A DNA stretch of 64,000 nucleotides from Azoarcus sp. KH32C (GTDB taxonomy: Bacteria > Pseudomonadota > Gammaproteobacteria > Burkholderiales > Rhodocyclaceae), in NCBI RefSeq assembly GCF_000349945.1, contig NC_020516.1:3162001-3226000 (forward strand). The letters run 5' to 3'. Positions within the stretch are counted from its first letter, which is position 1. Every line of letters begins with the position of its first letter. The notes beneath the pieces are model-generated. The model saw nothing but the letters and a program-made list of their open reading frames with translations. It ran no database searches and was not told the DNA's origin. A program made the translations under genes and the position numbers. Below are positions 15,444 to 24,306 of the stretch, piece by piece.

Positions 15444-17308
15444 ACCTGAATCTCATCCACCTTGTGACCCGTCAACGCCGTACGGATGCTCTTGTCCATG
15501 CGGCGAGCGGCAAACTCGTCCGTCGCGCGGCTCAGCGCGCCGATCCCCTTCTTGATGGCCTGCGGATCGCTACCCGCAGCCTTCTCCCGCAATTCGGACA
15601 CAGCGGCATCGATCGCGGCCCGCTCCTCGGCATTGAGCAGATCACCATCCTGCTCAAGCGCGTGCTCGGTCGCCTCGATGACTCGGTCGGCCTCGACCTG
15701 CTGTTCGCGCAATGCCCGCGCGTTCATATCATCCGACGCGCGTTCGACACCTTCGCGCAGCATACCGGCGATTTCGTCGTCGGTGAGCCCGTAGGAAGGC
15801 TTCACCAACACGCTTGCCTCGACGCCCGAGGACATTTCGCGCGCCGACACCGCGAGCAAACCGTCAGCGTCGACCTGGAATGTCACGCGAATCCGTGCCG
15901 CACCGGCCGCCATCGGCGGAATCCCGCGCAGTTCGAAACGTGCGAGCGAGCGACAGTTGGAGACCAACTCGCGTTCGCCCTGCACGACGTGAAAGGCCAT
16001 TGCGGTCTGGCCGTCCTTGAACGTCGTGAATTCCTGGGCACGCGCAATCGGCAGTGTCGAATTTCGCGGAATGACCTTTTCGGTCAGGCCGCCCATCGTT
16101 TCGAGGCCGAGGGAGAGCGGAATCACGTCGAGCAACAGCCACTCGTCGTCCGCCTTACGATTGCCGGCGAGCACGTTGGCCTGGATCGCAGCGCCAAGCG
16201 CGACGACCTTGTCCGGATCAAGGTTCGTCAGCGGTTCCTGGCCGAAGAACTCCCCGACGGCACGCTGTACGTGCGGCATCCGCGTCGCCCCGCCAACCAT
16301 CACCACGCCCTTGATGTCCTCCGGCGCGAGACCCGCATCGCGCAGCGCGCGACGCATCGGCGCGACCGTCTTCTGCACGAGGTGCCGCGTCATCTCGGCG
16401 AACTCGCTGCGCGTGACGACTAGGTTCACCTGCTCGCCCGACGCCAGCTTCACGTTGATCGCCGCTTCTTCGCTGACCGTCAGGAGTTCCTTCGCTTCGC
16501 GCGCCTTGATGTGCAGCCTACGCGCATCTTCGCTCGACGGCGGCGCAATCTTCGCCTTGTCGAGTACCCAGCAGAAGAGCCGGTGATCGAAGTCGTCTCC
16601 GCCCAATGCCGCATCGCCGTTCGTCGCAAGCACCTCGAAAATGCCACGCGAGAGCTTCAGGATCGACAGGTCGAAGGTTCCGCCGCCCAGGTCGTAGACC
16701 GCATAGACGCCTTCGGCAGCATTATCCAGTCCGTAGGCGACGGCCGCCGCAGTCGGCTCGTTAAGCAGGCGCAGGACATTGAGACCCGCCAGCGTCGCCG
16801 CGTCCTTCGTCGCCTGCCGCTGGGCGTCGTCGAAGTAAGCCGGCACCGTGATCACGGCCCCCGTCAGTTCGCCACCAAGGCTCGCGCGGGCACGGTCGGC
16901 AAGTGTGCGCAGGATTTCGGCCGAAATCTCGACCGGAGTACGCACGCCCTGCACCGTGCGCAGGCGCACCATGCCTCCTGCGTCGACAAAGTCGTAGGGC
17001 ATTGTCTCGATGTGCGCGACATCGTTCAGCCCGCGCCCCATGAAACGCTTGACCGAAATGATCGTGTTCTTGGGGTCGACCACTTGCGCGGCGGCAGCCG
17101 TACGCCCGACCTCGACATTGCCCTCCGGATGGTAGCGCACCACCGAGGGGACCATGGCCCGCCCTTCCTCGTCGTTGAGGCATACCGCAATTCCATTGCG
17201 GACGGTTGCGACCAGCGAATTGGTCGTGCCGAGGTCAATGCCGACTGCAAGCCGATGCTTGTGCGGCTCCGTGGACTGACCCGGTTCGGCGATTTGCAGT
17301 AGGGCCAT
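15440..17308 (-). CDS. hscA: Fe-S assembly chaperone HscA
   Basis: 622-residue specialised Hsp70 that, with HscB, binds the LPPVK motif of IscU and drives cluster transfer by ATP hydrolysis. Nucleotide-binding domain: '[18 protein letters not shown]', '[17 protein letters not shown]', '[16 protein letters not shown]', '[15 protein letters not shown]'. The substrate domain starts around '[20 protein letters not shown]'. Length (622) fits HscA rather than DnaK (about 640), and operon position confirms it. Start ATG at 17308 overlaps the hscB stop by one base. Confidence 0.97.
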   Translation of the reverse strand: MALLQIAEPGQSTEPHKHRLAVGIDLGTTNSLVATVRNGIAVCLNDEEGRAMVPSVVRYHPEGNVEVGRTAAAAQVVDPKNTIISVKRFMGRGLNDVAHIETMPYDFVDAGGMVRLRTVQGVRTPVEISAEILRTLADRARASLGGELTGAVITVPAYFDDAQRQATKDAATLAGLNVLRLLNEPTAAAVAYGLDNAAEGVYAVYDLGGGTFDLSILKLSRGIFEVLATNGDAALGGDDFDHRLFCWVLDKAKIAPPSSEDARRLHIKAREAKELLTVSEEAAINVKLASGEQVNLVVTRSEFAEMTRHLVQKTVAPMRRALRDAGLAPEDIKGVVMVGGATRMPHVQRAVGEFFGQEPLTNLDPDKVVALGAAIQANVLAGNRKADDEWLLLDVIPLSLGLETMGGLTEKVIPRNSTLPIARAQEFTTFKDGQTAMAFHVVQGERELVSNCRSLARFELRGIPPMAAGAARIRVTFQVDADGLLAVSAREMSSGVEASVLVKPSYGLTDDEIAGMLREGVERASDDMNARALREQQVEADRVIEATEHALEQDGDLLNAEERAAIDAAVSELREKAAGSDPQAIKKGIGALSRATDEFAARRMDKSIRTALTGHKVDEIQV

Positions 17309-17841
17309 CAGGTTTCCAGCGCCTCGAGGGCGTCGTCGATCTCTTGTTGGAGTTTTTCCATGAACATCAGGCGGCGAACCGTCTCGGCAGCACCCGGGTA
17401 GTCCTGCTGTTCGTCGAATTGGCGTGCGAGCTCTTCGAAGACCTCGCGGCCATGCTGGCGCAGGCGCTGGTGCAACTGGGTGAGCTCATCGGCATCGCCG
17501 GCCGAACGAGCTTCCTCGACCCCCTCGCGCCATTCCATCTGTTCCATCAGGAACGCCGGCGACATCGCCGTATTGGTATGCAGCCCGGCATCGACACCGC
17601 ACAGCTCCAGCAGGTAAGTCGCACGCGTGAGCGGCTTCCGCAGCGTGCGAAAGGCCTCGTTCACGCGCGTTGCCCATTGCATCGACAAGCGCTTCTCGCT
17701 GTCGGGCAGATGCGCATAGCGATCGGGATGCACTCGCCCTTGCAGATCGTGGTAGGCAAGCTCGAGCGCCGTCTCGTCCAACTGAAAACGGCGCGGGAGG
17801 CCGAACAGCGCGAAATAATCCTGCTGCAGGTCGATGCTCAT
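17308..17841 (-). CDS. hscB: Fe-S assembly co-chaperone HscB
   Basis: 177-residue J-type co-chaperone that delivers IscU to HscA and stimulates its ATPase. The N-terminal J domain has the 'HPD' signature at residues 38-40 ('[13 protein letters not shown]'). The C-terminal three-helix domain binds IscU ('[20 protein letters not shown]'). Normal length for the family. It sits 19 bases after iscA. Confidence 0.96.
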   Translation of the reverse strand: MSIDLQQDYFALFGLPRRFQLDETALELAYHDLQGRVHPDRYAHLPDSEKRLSMQWATRVNEAFRTLRKPLTRATYLLELCGVDAGLHTNTAMSPAFLMEQMEWREGVEEARSAGDADELTQLHQRLRQHGREVFEELARQFDEQQDYPGAAETVRRLMFMEKLQQEIDDALEALET

Positions 17842-17860
17842 GGGCGGTCAGCGAAAGTGA

Positions 17861-18184
17861 TCAGACGGTGAAACTCTCGCCGCAGCCGCAGGCGTCCTTG
17901 ACGTTCGGGTTGTTGAACTTGAAACCCTCGTTCAGCCCTTCGCGAACGAAATCCAGTTCCGTGCCGTCGAGGTACGCCAGGCTCTTCGGGTCGACGATGA
18001 CCTTCACGCCATTGCTCTCGAAGACCAGATCCTCCGCCTCAGTCTCGTCGACGAACTCGAGACGATACGCCATGCCGGAACAGCCGGACGTCTTCACGCC
18101 CAGACGGATTCCAAGCCCCTTGCCACGCTTCGCCATGAAGTCGGAAACGTGTTTCGCAGCCCGTGCACTCAGCGTTACAGCCAT
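17861..18184 (-). CDS. iscA: A-type Fe-S carrier IscA
   Basis: 107-residue A-type carrier that moves Fe-S clusters to apo-proteins. The three conserved cysteines are present: C35 in '[14 protein letters not shown]', and C99 and C101 in 'DACGCGESF'. Length equals E. coli IscA. Located between iscU and hscB with gaps of about 20 bases. Confidence 0.97.
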   Translation of the reverse strand: MAVTLSARAAKHVSDFMAKRGKGLGIRLGVKTSGCSGMAYRLEFVDETEAEDLVFESNGVKVIVDPKSLAYLDGTELDFVREGLNEGFKFNNPNVKDACGCGESFTV

Positions 18185-18206
18185 GACTCTATCCTCAGCT
18201 CAATAA

Positions 18207-18590
18207 TCAGGCTTGATTTTTCTTGCGATAGTCTTCCACCGCCGCCTTGATCGCATCTTCGGCGAGGATCGAGCAGTGGATTTTAACCGGAGGCAGCGCC
18301 AGTTCCTCGGCGATCTGGGTATTCTTGATCTCAAGCGCCTGCTCGACGGTCTTGCCCTTGACCCATTCGGTCACGAGCGAGCTCGAAGCGATCGCCGAGC
18401 CACAGCCGTAGGTCTTGAACTTCGCATCTTCGATCACGCCATCCTTGCCGACCTTGATCTGCAGCTTCATCACGTCGCCGCAGGCCGGGGCGCCGACCAT
18501 GCCGGTCCCGACGCCGTCCTCTTCCTTACCGAAGGAACCGACGTTACGGGGGTTTTCGTAATGGTCCAGGACCTTTTCGCTATATGCCAT
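18207..18590 (-). CDS. iscU: Fe-S cluster scaffold IscU
   Basis: 127-residue scaffold on which [2Fe-2S] and [4Fe-4S] clusters are built. Ligands C37 ('APACGDVMK'), C63 ('TYGCGSAIAS') and C106 ('KIHCSILA') with the conserved D39 are intact, as is the HscA recognition motif LPPVK (99-103). It lies 22 bases after iscS, its sulfur donor. Confidence 0.98.
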   Translation of the reverse strand: MAYSEKVLDHYENPRNVGSFGKEEDGVGTGMVGAPACGDVMKLQIKVGKDGVIEDAKFKTYGCGSAIASSSLVTEWVKGKTVEQALEIKNTQIAEELALPPVKIHCSILAEDAIKAAVEDYRKKNQA

Positions 18591-18612
18591 AACAGTTCTC
18601 CAATTCCCTGGT

Positions 18613-19824
18613 TCAGTGGGCAGCCCACTGAACGGTGTTCAAATCGACGCCCATCTGCACCATCTCCCACAGCGGAGACAGTTCGCGCAGCTTGCCGATC
18701 TTCCGGTGCAGCAGGTCGATCGTGTAATCAACCTCTTCGTCGGTGGTGAAACGCCCGATGGTGAAACGGATCGAGCTGTGCGCAAGTTCGTCCTCGCGGC
18801 CCAGCGCGCGCAGCACATAAGACGGCTCCAGGCTCGCGGACGTACAGGCCGAACCGCTCGACACTGCCACGTCCTTGATCGCCATGATCAGTGACTCTCC
18901 TTCGACATACGCGAAGGAGATGTTGAGGTTGTGCGGTACGCGCTGCGCCATATCGCCGTTGACGTAGGTGGCGTCGATGTCCTGCAGGCCCTTGAGCAGA
19001 CGATCGCGCAGCGCACGGATGCGCTCGTTCTCAACCGCCATTTCTTCGCGGGCGATGCGGAAGGCTTCACCCATACCGACGATCTGGTGTGTCGCAAGCG
19101 TCCCCGAACGCAGTCCGCGTTCATGCCCGCCACCGTGCATCTGCGCCTCGATCCGCACGCGTGGCTTGCGGCGCACATAAAGCGCACCAATGCCTTTCGG
19201 GCCGTAAGTCTTGTGCGCCGAAAACGACATCAGGTCAACCTTCAGCTTCGACAGGTCGATCTCCACCTTGCCGGTGGCCTGCGCCGCATCGACGTGAAAC
19301 ACGATGCCCTTTTCGCGGCAGATTTCGCCGATCTCGGCGATCGGCTGGACCACGCCGATTTCGTTATTCACGAACATCACCGAAACGACGATGGTATCCG
19401 GACGCAGCGCCTGCTTGAAAGCTTCCAGGTCGATCAGGCCGTTTTCCTGCACGTCCAGATAGGTCGCCTCGAAGCCTTGGCGTTCGAGTTCGCGTACCGT
19501 GTCCAGAACGGCCTTGTGCTCCGTCTTGACCGTGATGATGTGCTTGCCCTTCGACTTGTAGAAGTGTGCCGCACCCTTGATCGCGAGGTTGTTCGACTCG
19601 GTCGCGCCCGAAGTCCACACGATTTCCTTGGGGTCCGCATTGACGAGGGCCGCGACCTGCTCGCGCGCGTCCTCGACCGCCTTTTCGGCGTCCCAGCCAT
19701 ACGCGTGCGAGCGGCTCGCCGGGTTGCCGAACCGCTCGGTCAGCCACGGGATCATCGCCTCGGCCACGCGCGGATCGACCGGCGTTGTGGCGGAGTAATC
19801 CAGGTAAATCGGAAACTTCAGCAT
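18613..19824 (-). CDS. iscS: Cysteine desulfurase IscS
   Basis: 403-residue group I PLP cysteine desulfurase. It takes sulfur from cysteine as a persulfide and hands it to IscU and other acceptors such as tRNA thiolation enzymes. PLP lysine K205 is in '[12 protein letters not shown]'; the catalytic C327 lies on the flexible loop '[17 protein letters not shown]'. Length and the C-terminal IscU-contact tail ('[19 protein letters not shown]') match IscS. It is preceded at 33 bases by a second desulfurase gene. Confidence 0.98.
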   Translation of the reverse strand: MLKFPIYLDYSATTPVDPRVAEAMIPWLTERFGNPASRSHAYGWDAEKAVEDAREQVAALVNADPKEIVWTSGATESNNLAIKGAAHFYKSKGKHIITVKTEHKAVLDTVRELERQGFEATYLDVQENGLIDLEAFKQALRPDTIVVSVMFVNNEIGVVQPIAEIGEICREKGIVFHVDAAQATGKVEIDLSKLKVDLMSFSAHKTYGPKGIGALYVRRKPRVRIEAQMHGGGHERGLRSGTLATHQIVGMGEAFRIAREEMAVENERIRALRDRLLKGLQDIDATYVNGDMAQRVPHNLNISFAYVEGESLIMAIKDVAVSSGSACTSASLEPSYVLRALGREDELAHSSIRFTIGRFTTDEEVDYTIDLLHRKIGKLRELSPLWEMVQMGVDLNTVQWAAH

Positions 19825-19857
19825 CGTGATCCTCCGTCGTTCTGCAAATTCACTGTT

Positions 19858-21012
19858 TCATTGTTGGACCGCCATCGCGGCCAAATTACTGAGCTCACTG
19901 ATCAGCCGCCCCAGGCAGCCGATGAACTGTTCGACATCCTCGACACGCGTGTCACGCCCGAGACTGACGCGGACCGCAGCTCTTGCGAGCTCCGGCTCGA
20001 CGCCCATCGCGAGCAGCGTATGCGACGGCTCCGGGTTCGCGCTGGAGCAGGCCGAACCGCTGGCACATGCAAATCCGGCGCGATCGAGCTTGGCCACCAA
20101 GGTCTCGCCGTCGATGCCATCGACGGCAAAAAAGACGGTATTCGGCAATCGCCGCGCACCTGCGGAAAACACCCGCACATGCCGTTCCGCCAACGCCGCT
20201 TCCAGTCGGTCACGGAGTTCCGCGAGACGCAGCATTTCATCTTCCACGCGTGCCGTCGCCAACTCGCACGCGACACCGAAGCCGACGATCGCCGCGACGT
20301 TCTCCGTACCGGAACGCAATCCGCGTTCCTGACCACCGCCCGCCACGAGAGGCATCAGTTCGACACGCTTGTCGAGCACCAGAGCTCCGGCTCCCAATGG
20401 GCCACCAATCTTGTGCGCCGACAAGGTCATCGCATTGACCCCTAGCGCACGGAAGTCGACCGGAATCTTGCCTAACGCCTGCACGGCATCCGTATGGAAC
20501 CACGCCGCCGCCGTCCGCGCTTCGCGTGCCAAGCTCGCCACGTCCTGCAGCACGCCCGTCTCGTTGTTCGCCAGCATCACGGAGACCAGCGCCGGCCGCG
20601 CGGCCATCACCGCCTGCCAGTCCGACGCCTTGATCACCCCCTGGCGATCGACCGCGATCTCCCGCACCGTCCAGTCCGCCCGCCGCAGTTGCCGCGCCGG
20701 TTCGCGCACGCACGGGTGCTCGAGCGCGCTCACCGCGATCATGCCCGGCTTCAACACCGCCGCGGCGCCCTTGATGAACAGATTGTTGGCCTCGGAACCG
20801 CCGCTGGTGAAGATCACCTCGGTCGCATGGGCTCCCACTGCTGCCGCAACTCGGGCACGCGCTTCGTCGATCGCCGCCCGGGCTTGTCGCCCATACTCAT
20901 GCCGACTGGAGGCATTGCCGAACCGGCTGCCGAGCCAAGGCAACATCGCGTCGCGCACGGCTGGGTCAATCGGGCTGGTGGCATTCCAGTCGAGATATAC
21001 GGGAGCGAACAT
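19858..21012 (-). CDS. Second cysteine desulfurase (NifS/IscS-like)
   Basis: 384-residue paralogue of IscS lying between iscR and iscS. It has 'YLDWNATSPIDPAVRDAMLP', PLP lysine K201 in 'LSAHKIGGPLGAGALV', and a catalytic-loop cysteine C322 in 'CASGSACSSANPEPSHTLLA', so it should be active. The N terminus ('MFAPVYLDWNATS') and loop differ clearly from IscS, and the IscU-contact tail is absent: the protein ends 'ISELSNLAAMAVQQ'. It may feed a different acceptor such as tRNA or cofactor thiolation, or provide extra sulfur when Fe-S demand is high. A nif-specific NifS is another possibility. It is 24 bases from iscR and under the same promoter. Confidence 0.85.
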   Translation of the reverse strand: MFAPVYLDWNATSPIDPAVRDAMLPWLGSRFGNASSRHEYGRQARAAIDEARARVAAAVGAHATEVIFTSGGSEANNLFIKGAAAVLKPGMIAVSALEHPCVREPARQLRRADWTVREIAVDRQGVIKASDWQAVMAARPALVSVMLANNETGVLQDVASLAREARTAAAWFHTDAVQALGKIPVDFRALGVNAMTLSAHKIGGPLGAGALVLDKRVELMPLVAGGGQERGLRSGTENVAAIVGFGVACELATARVEDEMLRLAELRDRLEAALAERHVRVFSAGARRLPNTVFFAVDGIDGETLVAKLDRAGFACASGSACSSANPEPSHTLLAMGVEPELARAAVRVSLGRDTRVEDVEQFIGCLGRLISELSNLAAMAVQQ

Positions 21013-21036
21013 TCGGGCGTATCCGGCTCGTCGGCG

Positions 21037-21519
21037 TCAGGCGACCACCGCCTCGCGAACCGCGACCATCGCACGCCGCCGGACATCCTTCAGCACACCC
21101 ATGTCCGGATCCGCCTTGATCTCGCGCCGCACCAGCGCGCCGAGCGTCACCGAATCCAGATACTCGTACATCCGCTTGTTCAGGTTGGTCCACAGATCAT
21201 GCGTCAGGCAACGGTGCTCGTCGTGACAGTTCTGCTTGCCGCCGCACAGGGTCGCATCCAGCGGCTCATCGACCGCAACGATGATATCCGCAACGGTGAT
21301 ACGGCTCATGTCGCGCGCGAGGCGATAGCCACCCCCGGGACCGCGAACGCTGGAAACGAGCTTATGACGACGCAACTTGCCGAACAATTGCTCGAGATAG
21401 GACAAAGAAATCTTCTGACGTTCGGCGATCCCGGCCAAAGTCACCGGGCCTTCGGTCTGGCGCGATGCCAGATCGATCATTGCAGTCACCGCGAATCGTC
21501 CCTTGGTGGTCAGTCTCAT
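21037..21519 (-). CDS. iscR: Fe-S sensing transcriptional regulator IscR
   Basis: 160-residue Rrf2-family repressor that senses cellular Fe-S status through its own [2Fe-2S] cluster. The N-terminal winged helix ('MRLTTKGRFAVTAMIDLA', 'ISLSYLEQLFGKLRRHKLV') is followed by the cluster ligands C92, C98, C104 and H107 in 'LCGGKQNCHDEHRCLTHDLW', at exactly the E. coli positions. ATG at 21519 gives the family's start; a longer open frame runs through the promoter and is not coding. As holo-IscR it should repress this operon through the operator at 21588-21612. Confidence 0.97.
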   Translation of the reverse strand: MRLTTKGRFAVTAMIDLASRQTEGPVTLAGIAERQKISLSYLEQLFGKLRRHKLVSSVRGPGGGYRLARDMSRITVADIIVAVDEPLDATLCGGKQNCHDEHRCLTHDLWTNLNKRMYEYLDSVTLGALVRREIKADPDMGVLKDVRRRAMVAVREAVVA

Positions 21520-21579
21520 GTTGGGGGCCCTCACTTGTCGGAGTTTATCGCCCGGGGAAATACCCGAACGTTTCGCTCG

Positions 21580-21612
21580 ACTATACGGAGCCCGACAAAA
21601 TTGGTCAACTAC
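21580..21612 (-). promoter_or_regulatory. isc operon promoter with overlapping IscR type-1 operator
   Basis: On the minus strand, -35 TTGACC (21608-21603) and -10 TATAGT (21585-21580) are separated by exactly 17 bases. The 25-base stretch 21612-21588 has half-sites GTAGTTGACC and TTGTCGGGCTC, which fit the E. coli type-1 IscR consensus ATASYYGACTRWWWYAGTCRRSTAT at most positions and cover the -35 and spacer. Holo-IscR bound here would block RNA polymerase, giving negative autoregulation. It lies just beyond the cysE stop, about 60 bases before the iscR ATG. Confidence 0.82.
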
Positions 21613-21623
21613 TGCGAATACGC

Positions 21624-22379
21624 TCAATCCACCATCTTGGAGAGCTTCTGCGCATCGAAGGCGTCACACTTTTCGATGGCTTCGTCGACCTTGAATCCCG
21701 CCTTCTCGAACCGCTCGATCAGTCCCTGAATACGACGATCGGTTTCCACCGCATGATCGAGGAGTGCATGCAGCGCCTTCGCCATCGGGTCATCCATCTG
21801 CTTGGTGACGCCATAGGCGGAGAAGCCCATCTGCTCGGCCTTCTGCTCACGCGCCTGGTCGCGCTCGTTGTCGATAATGCGAGCAGGATTGCCCACCGCG
21901 GTCGCGCCTGCAGGAACCGGCTTCACGACCACCGCATTGGAGCCCACGCGTGCGCCGTCGCCGACAGTGAAGCCGCCCAGCACCTTCGCTCCGGCACCTA
22001 TGACGACGCCCGCTCCGAGCGTGGGGTGGCGCTTGGTTCCGCGATAGAGCGACGTGCCGCCCAGCGTCACGCCCTGGTAGATCGTGCAATCGTCCCCGAT
22101 CTCGGCCGTCTCGCCGATGACGACGCCCATGCCGTGATCGATGAACACGCGCCGGCCGATCGTCGCGCCCGGATGGATCTCGATGCCGGTCAGGAAGCGA
22201 CCGATATGGCTCACGAAGCGGCCGATCCAATAGAAGCGGCGTCCCCACGCCGCATGCGCGAGACGATGAAGGAACAGCGCATGAATACCCGGATAGCAGG
22301 TCAGGACCTCCCAGGTCGAACGCGCGGCTGGATCGCGTTCGCGTACGCTGGCCAGATCTTCACGCAGACGGCGAAACAT
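21624..22379 (-). CDS. cysE: Serine O-acetyltransferase CysE
   Basis: 251-residue acetyltransferase making O-acetylserine from serine and acetyl-CoA, the first step of cysteine synthesis. N-terminal helical part ('[20 protein letters not shown]') then left-handed beta-helix repeats with catalytic residues in '[19 protein letters not shown]' and '[19 protein letters not shown]'. The C-terminal extension is longer than in short CysE forms. It lies directly upstream of the isc promoter and 50 bases after trmJ, the same order as in Azotobacter and Pseudomonas. It supplies cysteine, the substrate of IscS. Confidence 0.95.
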   Translation of the reverse strand: MFRRLREDLASVRERDPAARSTWEVLTCYPGIHALFLHRLAHAAWGRRFYWIGRFVSHIGRFLTGIEIHPGATIGRRVFIDHGMGVVIGETAEIGDDCTIYQGVTLGGTSLYRGTKRHPTLGAGVVIGAGAKVLGGFTVGDGARVGSNAVVVKPVPAGATAVGNPARIIDNERDQAREQKAEQMGFSAYGVTKQMDDPMAKALHALLDHAVETDRRIQGLIERFEKAGFKVDEAIEKCDAFDAQKLSKMVD

Positions 22380-22429
22380 GAATGATTAACTCCCGACGAC
22401 CGAGTCTTTGAAATTATTTTCCGACAATC

Positions 22430-23158
22430 TTAGTCAACTTTGCGCTCGAACGCAGCAATGATGCCACGGAGGATATTCACCTCCTCCTTTTCGAGCCGGG
22501 TACGGCCGAACAACCGCCGCAGCCGCTGCATCAGCCGCTTCGGGTTGGCCGGATCGTAGAAACCACTGCGAACCATCGCGTCTTCGAGATGCCCGTAGAA
22601 ACCCTCGACCTCGTCGAAACTGGCGAGATTCGAAGCGGTGTTGACAAGGGGCGGCGGCGTGATAGCCGCCATCCGCAGTTCATAGCAGAGCAGTTGCACG
22701 GCGGCACCGAGATTGAGCGACGAATAACCCGGATTCGCCGGAATCGACACAGGCATCGAGCAACGCTCCACCTCTTCGTTCGTCAGCCCGGTCGCCTCGG
22801 TGCCGAACACGAGCGCCACATCTCCCCCGTCCACGTGAGCAAGGAGTTCGATCGCGCCTTCTCGCGCCGAGCGTGGGGCAACCGAGCGTTCGCGCCGCCG
22901 AGCCGTCACCGCCGCGGCAAGGATCGTCCCCTGCAGCGCCTCGTCGAGGCTGCCGACAACCACCGCGGCGTCCAGGATGTCGTCAGCGCCGGATGCCCGC
23001 GCAACCGCGACGGGATCGGGAAAGGACGCCGGCTCGATGAGATACAGGCGACTCAGTCCCATCGTCTTCATGGCGCGGGCGGCGGCGCCGATATTCCCGG
23101 GATGGCTGGTACGGGTAAGTACGATACGGATACGGTCAAGCGCGCCAACGGCGTTCAT
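22430..23158 (-). CDS. trmJ: tRNA (cytidine/uridine-32-2'-O)-methyltransferase TrmJ
   Basis: 242-residue SPOUT-class RNA 2'-O-methyltransferase that modifies position 32 of the anticodon loop. Knot motifs: 'VLTRTSHPGNIGAAARAMKT' (motif 1 with catalytic Arg), 'DVALVFGTEATGLTNEEV' (motif 2) and 'SIPANPGYSSLNLGAAVQLL' (motif 3, SAM binding). The C-terminal dimerisation/RNA-binding extension is present ('RRLFGRTRLEKEEVNILRGI'). Starts 82 bases from the divergent suhB; no Shine-Dalgarno is evident. Upstream of cysE, as in other isc loci. Confidence 0.93.
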   Translation of the reverse strand: MNAVGALDRIRIVLTRTSHPGNIGAAARAMKTMGLSRLYLIEPASFPDPVAVARASGADDILDAAVVVGSLDEALQGTILAAAVTARRRERSVAPRSAREGAIELLAHVDGGDVALVFGTEATGLTNEEVERCSMPVSIPANPGYSSLNLGAAVQLLCYELRMAAITPPPLVNTASNLASFDEVEGFYGHLEDAMVRSGFYDPANPKRLMQRLRRLFGRTRLEKEEVNILRGIIAAFERKVD

Positions 23159-23240
23159 ATAGTAGAATGCTGTGTTTTATTTGAAGTTTTCATGAGCGGC
23201 CAGCCCACCGGGGTTGCGGCCGCCAGCGAGACCGACGCGC

Positions 23241-24038
23241 ATGCATCCCACCCTGAACATTGCAGTGAAAGCCGCCCGCCGCGCGGGTAACATCATCAAC
23301 CGGGCCTCGTTGCAGCTGGACCAGCTTGCCGTCCAAACCAAGTCGCCGAACGATTTCGTCACCGAAATCGACCAGGCCGCGGAAGCCGCCATCATCGAGG
23401 TTCTGCGCGAAGCCTATCCGGATCACGGCATTCTAGCAGAGGAGTCCGGCCAGTCCGGCGACTCCGAATACCAATGGATCATCGACCCGCTCGACGGCAC
23501 CACTAATTTTATCCACGGCTTTCCGCAGTATGCGATTTCGATCGCGCTGGCGAAGAAAGACGTGATCGAGCAGGCCGTCATCTTCGACCCGACCCGCAAC
23601 GAACTCTTCACCGCCACGAAGGGGCGCGGTGCGTTCCTGAACGACCGCCGCATCCGCGTCTCGAAGCGCACGCGCCTCAATGAATCCCTCATCGGTACGG
23701 GCTTTCCCTTCCGCGAGTTCGACAACGTCGACATGTACCTTGCGATGTTCAAGGACCTGACGCAGAAGACCGCAGGCATCCGCCGTCCCGGCGCGGCATC
23801 GCTCGATCTCGCCTACGTCGCCTGCGGCCGCGTGGACGGCTTCTGGGAACTGGGCCTTCAGCCTTGGGACATGGCCGCGGGCGTTCTCCTGGTGCAGGAA
23901 GCCGGCGGTCTCGTCAGCGACCTGGCCGGCGAAGGCGCCTACCTCGAAACCGGCAACGTCGTCGCCGGCACCCCCAAGGTTTTCGGCCAACTGCTCCCGA
24001 TTATCCAGTCCCACCGCACGGCTAACATCCGCGCCTGA
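23241..24038 (+). CDS. suhB: Inositol-1-monophosphatase family protein SuhB
   Basis: 265-residue Mg2+-dependent phosphatase of the inositol monophosphatase family. In enterobacteria SuhB also joins the rRNA antitermination complex. Metal motifs: '[20 protein letters not shown]', '[16 protein letters not shown]' and '[20 protein letters not shown]'. Length matches SuhB (267). ATG at 23241 gives '[17 protein letters not shown]'; a longer frame upstream is unconserved. Divergent from trmJ. An inverted repeat 90 bases downstream may mark its 3' end. Confidence 0.94.
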   Translation: MHPTLNIAVKAARRAGNIINRASLQLDQLAVQTKSPNDFVTEIDQAAEAAIIEVLREAYPDHGILAEESGQSGDSEYQWIIDPLDGTTNFIHGFPQYAISIALAKKDVIEQAVIFDPTRNELFTATKGRGAFLNDRRIRVSKRTRLNESLIGTGFPFREFDNVDMYLAMFKDLTQKTAGIRRPGAASLDLAYVACGRVDGFWELGLQPWDMAAGVLLVQEAGGLVSDLAGEGAYLETGNVVAGTPKVFGQLLPIIQSHRTANIRA

Positions 24039-24130
24039 TCATCGCCAGATAGTAGCCGGCCTCGCCCGGCTGCGCCTCGCTGCGACGCCAAGCTCTACGG
24101 TCCGTCCGCACTTCCACAGTCCTTCAACAC

Positions 24131-24182
24131 CCGAATCAAAATTCGGCCATCCCTCCGCCTACCCCCTTGAACAAGGGAGTAG
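24131..24182. repeat. Two inverted repeats in the suhB/helicase gap
   Basis: The 268-base gap 24039-24306 holds no gene. It contains CCGAAT-caaa-ATTCGG (24131-24146, perfect six-base stem) and CTACCCCCTTG-aa-CAAGGGAGTAG (24159-24182, eleven-base stem with one C/A mismatch). Neither has a T-run. They may be a weak suhB terminator or leader structures of the downstream helicase mRNA. Confidence 0.45.
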
Positions 24183-24306
24183 GCTTCGCCAATTCCCTCC
24201 ATCGAATCGAGCATCGCGGACACGAATTGGGTAGGATGATGTGTTCTGCGACGCCGAATGCCCACTTCGCGCGTCCCCCAACGTCTTCTGCATCCCGGCC
24301 TTCCCC

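Noticed and set aside
23159..23240. Promoters for trmJ and suhB
   Set aside because: TATAGT and TAGAAT resemble -10 elements, but no -35 with correct spacing was found in either direction.
24241..24306. Upstream ATG extension of the DEAD-box helicase
   Set aside because: The extra 22 residues do not resemble the helicase start and there is no ribosome-binding site; ATG at 24307 was preferred.
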